From NCBI RefSeq assembly GCF_000737785.1, contig NZ_JPRO01000002.1, positions 1 through 64,000 on the forward strand: a stretch of DNA of 64,000 nt. Reading direction: 5' to 3'. The notes beneath the pieces are model-generated. The model ran no database searches. It was not told where the DNA came from and saw only the letters and a program-made list of their open reading frames with translations. This document shows positions 59,456-64,000 of this stretch, one piece after another (the stretch's first letter is position 1; each line of letters begins with the position of its first letter). A program made the position numbers and the translations under genes. Source of the DNA: Chryseobacterium luteum (lineage in GTDB: Bacteria > Bacteroidota > Bacteroidia > Flavobacteriales > Weeksellaceae).

Positions 59456-60175
59456 ATGAAAACAGATATACTTGCTTTTGGAGCACATCCTGATGATGTA
59501 GAGCTGGGATGTGGCGGCACTATTGCCAAAATGATTTCGGAGGGTAAAATATGTGCCATTGTAGACCTTACAAGAGGAGAGCTCGGAACCCGGGGAACTG
59601 ATGAAACAAGAAGAGTAGAAGCAGGTGAATCCGCAAAGATCCTTGGCGTTTCTGCCAGGGAAAATTTAGGCATGAAAGATGGGTTTTTGGTGAATTCCGA
59701 AGAATATCAGCTGGAGATCGTAAAAATGATCCGCAAATACCGCCCTGAAATCGTTCTGGCCAATGCCATTGATGACAGACATCCGGATCACGCAAAAGGA
59801 GCAAAATTAGTGTCCGATGCGTGCTTTTTATCCGGACTCAGAAAAATTGAAACCGTTTTGGAAGGAGAAAACCAGGAAGTGTGGAGGCCAAAGCAAATCT
59901 TTCACTATATCCAGTGGAAAGATATCAAACCGGAATTTGTTATTGATATATCAGAACATTTAGATAAAAAAATTGAAGCCTGCATGGCCTTCAAAACCCA
60001 GTTCTACGATCCTGCTTCCAATGAGCCCGTTACTCCCATTGCGACAAAAGATTTCTTTGAAAGTCTTACCTACCGTGCTCAGGATTTGGGACGGTTGTCA
60101 GGAGTTGCTTATGCTGAGGGATTTACGTCTGAGAAGCTTATTGCGATGAAAAATTTTGAAGGAATTATTTTGTAA
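59456..60175 (+). CDS. bshB1: Bacillithiol biosynthesis deacetylase BshB1
   Basis: The 239-residue LmbE-like deacetylase has the zinc motif AFGAHPDDVELGCGGT (about 8-23), DLTRGELGTRGTDETRRVEA and DDRHPDHAKGAKLVSDACF, with the third metal His. The end, FTSEKLIAMKNFEGIIL, is typical of BshB1. It removes acetyl from GlcNAc-malate in bacillithiol synthesis. Bacillithiol is the main low-molecular-weight thiol in many Flavobacteriia and fits with DinB-like and thioredoxin proteins elsewhere in the window. Confidence 0.93.
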   Translation: MKTDILAFGAHPDDVELGCGGTIAKMISEGKICAIVDLTRGELGTRGTDETRRVEAGESAKILGVSARENLGMKDGFLVNSEEYQLEIVKMIRKYRPEIVLANAIDDRHPDHAKGAKLVSDACFLSGLRKIETVLEGENQEVWRPKQIFHYIQWKDIKPEFVIDISEHLDKKIEACMAFKTQFYDPASNEPVTPIATKDFFESLTYRAQDLGRLSGVAYAEGFTSEKLIAMKNFEGIIL

Positions 60176-60198
60176 TTAAAAAATCTTTCTTATATTTG
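60170..60198 (+). promoter_or_regulatory. Promoter of tRNA-His
   Basis: TTG (60170-60172), 18 bases, then TATATTTG (60191-60198), a Bacteroidota consensus promoter 12 bases before the tRNA. Confidence 0.6.
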
Positions 60199-60210
60199 CA
60201 CCACCAAAAC

Positions 60211-60285
60211 GGTGATTGTAGCTCAGTTGGTTAGAGCGCCGGATTGTGGTTCCGGAGGTCGGGGGTTCGAGACCCCTCATTCACC
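60211..60285 (+). tRNA. tRNA-His (anticodon GTG)
   Basis: The sequence folds as a cloverleaf: extra G at -1 paired with C73, acceptor GTGATTG / CATTCAC (one T-T mismatch), D arm GCTC / GAGC, anticodon arm CCGGA-TTGTGGT-TCCGG with anticodon GTG, and T arm GGGGG-TTCGAGA-CCCCT. The G(-1):C73 pair is the identity mark of tRNA-His. The 3' CCA is not encoded (CAA follows). It has its own promoter and terminator. Confidence 0.95.
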
Positions 60286-60290
60286 CAAGA

Positions 60291-60320
60291 AAAGTACACT
60301 TTTTAAAGTGTACTTTTTTA
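60291..60320 (+). terminator. Terminator after tRNA-His
   Basis: AAGTACACTTT pairs with AAAGTGTACTT, followed by a T run, 6 bases after the tRNA. The following 60321-60609 segment shows no gene or other element; TATATTTA near 60590 is only a near match to a -7 box. Confidence 0.85.
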
Positions 60321-60609
60321 TTTTATAGCATTATTGAAGTGAATTTCGGCCACTAAAAATTCTGTACTATTCGATTTTCTTTTATAAAAAATTCTGCAAT
60401 ATTCAAATATCATCTTATTTAATGGGGAATGATTTCAACATTTTAAGTGTGTAAAATCTTTATTTAAATAATAAGCTGAGTTCAGGATAAAATGATAAGA
60501 TGTAAAAATATAAACCTGATTTCTGACTTAATTCATGTCCTTTTGTGAAGGTTGAAAGCGTTCTTCATCATAAAATTTTCCTATATTTATTGATATCAAC
60601 TTCATATAT

Positions 60610-61044
60610 ATGGAAATAAAGGTTACGGTGAAGCAGTTGGGCAGAAAGCATCCCATTCTTTCTGAGCAGAAACTTGAAATTGCATACAACGATCCCAAAA
60701 TCTCATTAGAGAATTTATTAAAATTAATTGTTCAGCAGCAGGTAGAAACATTCAATGCGAAATCATTTGAGCTGGAAGATGCGGATGATACAAAAATTCC
60801 TTTGGATGACTACCTGAATATTCTTACTGATACCGGCAAGGCAGGCTTCGGAAGCATTTATAATGAAAAAAAAGCAGATCTTCAAAAAGCACAGGAAAAT
60901 GCTGTTCAGTCTTTTGAAGATGGTATGTTTGCTGTATTTTATAATGATGAACAGCTTGACAGCCTCACCCAAACTGTAGATCTGAGTTTACAGCATACAT
61001 TTACTTTCATCAGGCTTACATTTCTCGCAGGAAGTTATTGGTAA
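60610..61044 (+). CDS. Unknown protein preceding the DUF4132-like gene
   Basis: The 144-residue soluble protein starts MEIKVTVKQLGRKHPILSEQ. It has a beta-rich start (the ubiquitin-like look of 'MEIKVTVKQLG' strand-turn), a central helix (ENLLKLIVQQQVETFNAKSF) and the conserved-looking end HTFTFIRLTFLAGSYW. No family is recognised. It lies 25 nt before the large DUF4132/DUF5724-like gene and is probably co-transcribed, so it may be part of the same system. Confidence 0.6.
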   Translation: MEIKVTVKQLGRKHPILSEQKLEIAYNDPKISLENLLKLIVQQQVETFNAKSFELEDADDTKIPLDDYLNILTDTGKAGFGSIYNEKKADLQKAQENAVQSFEDGMFAVFYNDEQLDSLTQTVDLSLQHTFTFIRLTFLAGSYW

Positions 61045-61069
61045 TTAAGGAAAACCGAATTCAAAATAA

Positions 61070-64000
61070 ATGGAAATCACAGAAAAATTAGAATCAAAAA
61101 AGACGGTAAATCATTACAGGAATTTACGGAAAGACTTAAAAGAACAGGTAGAAAAAGAAGTGTTGTCACAACTTCTTTCAAAACCCGAACTTCAAAAAGA
61201 AGTGGCAGAATTAGGATTGCTGATCGTTGGTAAGACCAACTATTTTGAGAATTTGACCTTAGGTTCTGAAAAGTCCGAAAAAATCAAAAAATATATAAAG
61301 CCCAATATTTGGGATGATGAAGAGTATTATAAGTTGCTGACTTATTTTTTTGGAGGGAATGCAGATCTGGTGAAACACGCCTGGAATAAAATGCCCTATA
61401 AAATGTATCAGACAGGCTACTACCGGCGTTCATTCCGGGCACCTCATAATGACAGGTATATACTTCTTAACCAGATGAATTTGTTGGGGAATCTGCTGCA
61501 GTTTCCGAGCATTTATTCTTACAGTGACGGAAGTGAACAGTATTATGACCTTTCGTTGGAAGAGCAGATCATCTATGACAATGAAATATCGAACAGTCCC
61601 AATCAGTTCTACATCTGGTCAGCAGCTATAGATACGGGAAATACAGCCATTTATCAGCTGATTGAAGATATTATTTTCAATAAACATCCTGAAGGAAAAG
61701 TTTCCCGGAACATTATAAAAGCATTGCTCAACAGTGAACAGCAGCATTGCTGGGAATTGGTGGAAAAGCTCTTGCTGGCAGCTCAACGTCAGGAAGGTTT
61801 GCGGCAGACTGTGCTGGAAGCTCTGGATGAAACCAGCATTGGAGCTTTACAATATATGACCAATGTGATTGTAGAGCATAAACTGACTCGTTTTTCATCC
61901 GTTGTCCGTTCCATAGATACCTGGACTGGATTAGGCTGGGATGCGGAAAAAGAATCTGTCGTAAAAAATATTGTATCATTAGCGAATACCTATTTCAATA
62001 ATCCCGGACAGATTCCTGATGCTATAAAAAGCAAGAATAACAATGAAGTTTATATGGCCCTGTGGGTACAGTCCGTATGGGACGTTGAAAAAGCCGTTCC
62101 TTATCTGCATCAGTTGTATGACCACGGTACTGTGGAAAAGAAGTGTCTGGCTATAAAGTTCGCCGGAGAAACCTATGATCCCTACATCCAAATGCCATTA
62201 TACTACAAAGCGGTTCTGGAAGGTGATCTGCAGGTTCTGGCTTTTACGGGCGAACCTTTATCAACATTATTAAGTGCCAATGCGGCTTCAAAATTCTATA
62301 TCAATAATACAGATTATCCCGGTTTCTTTGAAAAACTACACGAGCTTACTCAAAAGATTGACGTAAAGGAAAAGAAATTTGAAGGGAAGATATTCTCCTG
62401 GCTTAATGCGACTTTCAGTAAAAGCAATTTATACGCTTCCATGTTTTATTTGGTCGGCGAGGATACAGAAAAACTGAACCTGGTCCTTTCTTATTTTGAC
62501 CAGTTTGATCTGTCCTTGCGTGAGCAGCTTTCACGGGCTATTTTAGGGGATTTCTACTGTTATTCTTACTCCTATAATTTCGGAAAAAAGAAAAAGGCTG
62601 TCACTCCCTTCCAAAAAGAATTTGCATTTAGAATTATAAAAGACAGAGGTGAATCCATGGTAGCCTCGGGTATCAATGTGTTGCAGCAAAGCCCTTTAAA
62701 TAAAGAGGAAGTGCTTACCTTCTTTGATATGTTTAAAAGAAAAGGCGGTACACTCCGAAAGAAACTGATAGAGCTTATTGTACAGCAGGAAGATGAAGTA
62801 GCTGCTTCATTGGTTGATGAATTGATGGCCAAAGGAGACATTGAGCAGCGAACGGCTTCATTGGATATCATGCTTCAGCTTCAAAAAGATAAAAGGGTAG
62901 CTGCACAAATTGGAAACTGGATCCTGCAATACACTGAAAAACCGAAAGTATCAGAAAGGGAACAAAGCCTGCTCGATCAGCTTACTCCCTCTGATGATAA
63001 AAAAGTACTTTCAGCAGAAAATGGATTCGGATTTTATGATCCTTCCGTGGTGTCAAAGTTTGAACTGCCTAAAGTTGATTCCGGTTCTGTCTATGCACAG
63101 GCAACTAAAAAGGATAAGTACGGTTTCACCCAATCAATCAGCCATATCAGGGAAGAATTAAAAAAGCTCAACGATTTATTCCTTAAAAATAAAGACCATG
63201 AATATGAAGCAGACGACTGGAATGGTTCCTTTAAAATAACATTACTGCTGGGAAATACCTTCCGGTATATCATAAACAATACTGAAGGTTTTACCCCGGA
63301 GCAATTGACCGGAAACTTCCCTCTGCATGAAGTATGGGAACAATGGTATAAAGATTCAGGGCTGCAGCCGCAGGATTTATTCCTGATAACTTTTATTGAA
63401 AATTGCGACAGAAAAGCTTTCAGAGATTTTTTACAGGACTATGTGTTTTATCATAAAGATTTCATACCCAATCCGTTGAAAGAAAATTATTATTGGAATA
63501 ATCCAATAAGCAGAATTCTTGAATCACTGCAATATAAATTTTCATTTGAAGAAAAGACGGATTTCTTACTTGATGCCTGCAGTACCCTGTTTGCCAATCT
63601 TCCTGCGGATATCATCAACTATAAAGGAAAAGATGATAAAGACTATTACTACACCTATAGAGGAAACGGGTGGCAGCAGCTGGGCTTTTTCGATGTGTTT
63701 CTAAAGGCGGTTCCTTTAAAAGGCCTCACCGATGAGCAGCATATTAAACAATGGAATTTATACCGGTGGATGCAGTATAATGGTTTACAGGAAAATATTA
63801 CAATCAGTGTACCGCCTTTCTATTTATTTTGTAAAGCCTATGAACTGGAGCTCATTACCAAAGGTGAGCTGTATGAAGGAATTCTTACTGCAGAATCTGC
63901 CATACGGGACCTTACCAGGGCTAAAGCATACCACCATTATGAAAAATATCTGGAAACATTTCCTTTCCTGAAACCCATGATAGAAGAAGTACAGAATAAG
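61070..64000 (+). CDS. DUF5724/DUF4132 (MolR-like) large protein, 3' end outside window
   Basis: The frame starts at the ATG at 61070 (MEITEKLESKKTVNHYRNLR) and stays open for 977 codons to the end of the window. It contains helical repeat-like segments such as NSEQQHCWELVEKLLLAAQR, DETSIGALQYMTNVIVEHKL and FSSVVRSIDTWTGLGWD, and VYAQATKKDKYGFTQSISHI. These are typical of the DUF5724 region that precedes DUF4132 in MolR/YehI-like proteins; this match is from memory of the family, and the DUF4132 part itself would lie beyond the window. It has no signal peptide. In E. coli the relative lies beside AAA+ ATPase and VWA-domain genes, so similar partners may follow. Confidence 0.75.
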   Translation, partial: MEITEKLESKKTVNHYRNLRKDLKEQVEKEVLSQLLSKPELQKEVAELGLLIVGKTNYFENLTLGSEKSEKIKKYIKPNIWDDEEYYKLLTYFFGGNADLVKHAWNKMPYKMYQTGYYRRSFRAPHNDRYILLNQMNLLGNLLQFPSIYSYSDGSEQYYDLSLEEQIIYDNEISNSPNQFYIWSAAIDTGNTAIYQLIEDIIFNKHPEGKVSRNIIKALLNSEQQHCWELVEKLLLAAQRQEGLRQTVLEALDETSIGALQYMTNVIVEHKLTRFSSVVRSIDTWTGLGWDAEKESVVKNIVSLANTYFNNPGQIPDAIKSKNNNEVYMALWVQSVWDVEKAVPYLHQLYDHGTVEKKCLAIKFAGETYDPYIQMPLYYKAVLEGDLQVLAFTGEPLSTLLSANAASKFYINNTDYPGFFEKLHELTQKIDVKEKKFEGKIFSWLNATFSKSNLYASMFYLVGEDTEKLNLVLSYFDQFDLSLREQLSRAILGDFYCYSYSYNFGKKKKAVTPFQKEFAFRIIKDRGESMVASGINVLQQSPLNKEEVLTFFDMFKRKGGTLRKKLIELIVQQEDEVAASLVDELMAKGDIEQRTASLDIMLQLQKDKRVAAQIGNWILQYTEKPKVSEREQSLLDQLTPSDDKKVLSAENGFGFYDPSVVSKFELPKVDSGSVYAQATKKDKYGFTQSISHIREELKKLNDLFLKNKDHEYEADDWNGSFKITLLLGNTFRYIINNTEGFTPEQLTGNFPLHEVWEQWYKDSGLQPQDLFLITFIENCDRKAFRDFLQDYVFYHKDFIPNPLKENYYWNNPISRILESLQYKFSFEEKTDFLLDACSTLFANLPADIINYKGKDDKDYYYTYRGNGWQQLGFFDVFLKAVPLKGLTDEQHIKQWNLYRWMQYNGLQENITISVPPFYLFCKAYELELITKGELYEGILTAESAIRDLTRAKAYHHYEKYLETFPFLKPMIEEVQNK

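Noticed and set aside
1..64000. CRISPR array, rRNA operon or replication origin
   Set aside because: No regularly spaced repeats with unique spacers, no 16S/23S-like sequence, and no dnaA-box cluster were seen. rpmH lacks the usual rnpA/dnaA neighbours here.

Overview
The window is a 64 kb stretch of a Bacteroidota chromosome, most like Chryseobacterium or a close Flavobacteriia relative. The evidence is a low-GC sequence, many promoters of the Bacteroidota form (TTTG, about 19 nt, TAnnTTTG), a type IX secretion C-terminal sorting domain, Bacteroidota-type Hcp and VgrG, an ExbB-ExbD-ExbD-TonB operon, BshB1 (bacillithiol synthesis) and very weak Shine-Dalgarno usage. The assignment comes from protein features and gene order only.

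Layout. 0-5.5 kb: surface-polysaccharide genes (three glycosyltransferases, a polysaccharide deacetylase) and ornithine aminotransferase rocD. 5.6-18 kb: a one-directional (minus) type VI secretion cargo island with hcp/tssD, vgrG, a DUF218 protein, a probable DUF3289-type effector, a small membrane protein, an unknown protein, a 1383-aa PAAR-like protein ending in two predicted cell-wall hydrolase domains, and two exported downstream proteins (candidate immunity factors). 18-22 kb: DUF177-rpmF and accB-accC, then pdxA. 22-30 kb: ribE with a sensor kinase and trmN6, ftsE, rpmH, nrnA, a WG-repeat-like protein, a patatin and an alpha/beta hydrolase. 30-35 kb: an orphan ExbD, a T9SS-sorted propeller protein with a decayed duplicate of its tail, and dsbD. 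35-43 kb: tilS and an ECF sigma factor followed by an eight-gene envelope/redox run (thioredoxin-peroxiredoxin, YHS, outer-membrane protein, DM13, DoxX, DinB, NRDE, ATP-grasp). 43-50 kb: OmpA-like lipoprotein, methyltransferase, NlpC/P60 protein, cupin, Kdo transferase, glycosyltransferase and acyltransferase. 50-60 kb: leuS, the Ton energy operon with PstS-like and TPR proteins, and bshB1. 60-64 kb: tRNA-His and the start of a DUF4132/MolR-like locus that runs off the window.

The most interesting part is the T6SS island. It looks like a payload set without the core apparatus: needle protein, spike, PAAR-like tip fused to a GH19-like and a TIGR02594-like hydrolase, and an abutting lipoprotein suited to protecting the producer. 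A degenerate copy of that lipoprotein gene's 3' end lies just downstream. Other notable items are the ECF-linked redox module without an anti-sigma factor, the T9SS tail duplication, two 35-bp arrays of a TCTAAnn heptamer, several genes whose start codon sits almost on the predicted transcription start, and the truncated DUF4132 locus at the right edge.

Limits: all family calls are from reading protein sequence and motifs; no database search or structure prediction was run. Promoter calls are pattern matches in AT-rich DNA and many will be chance unless both boxes are present.
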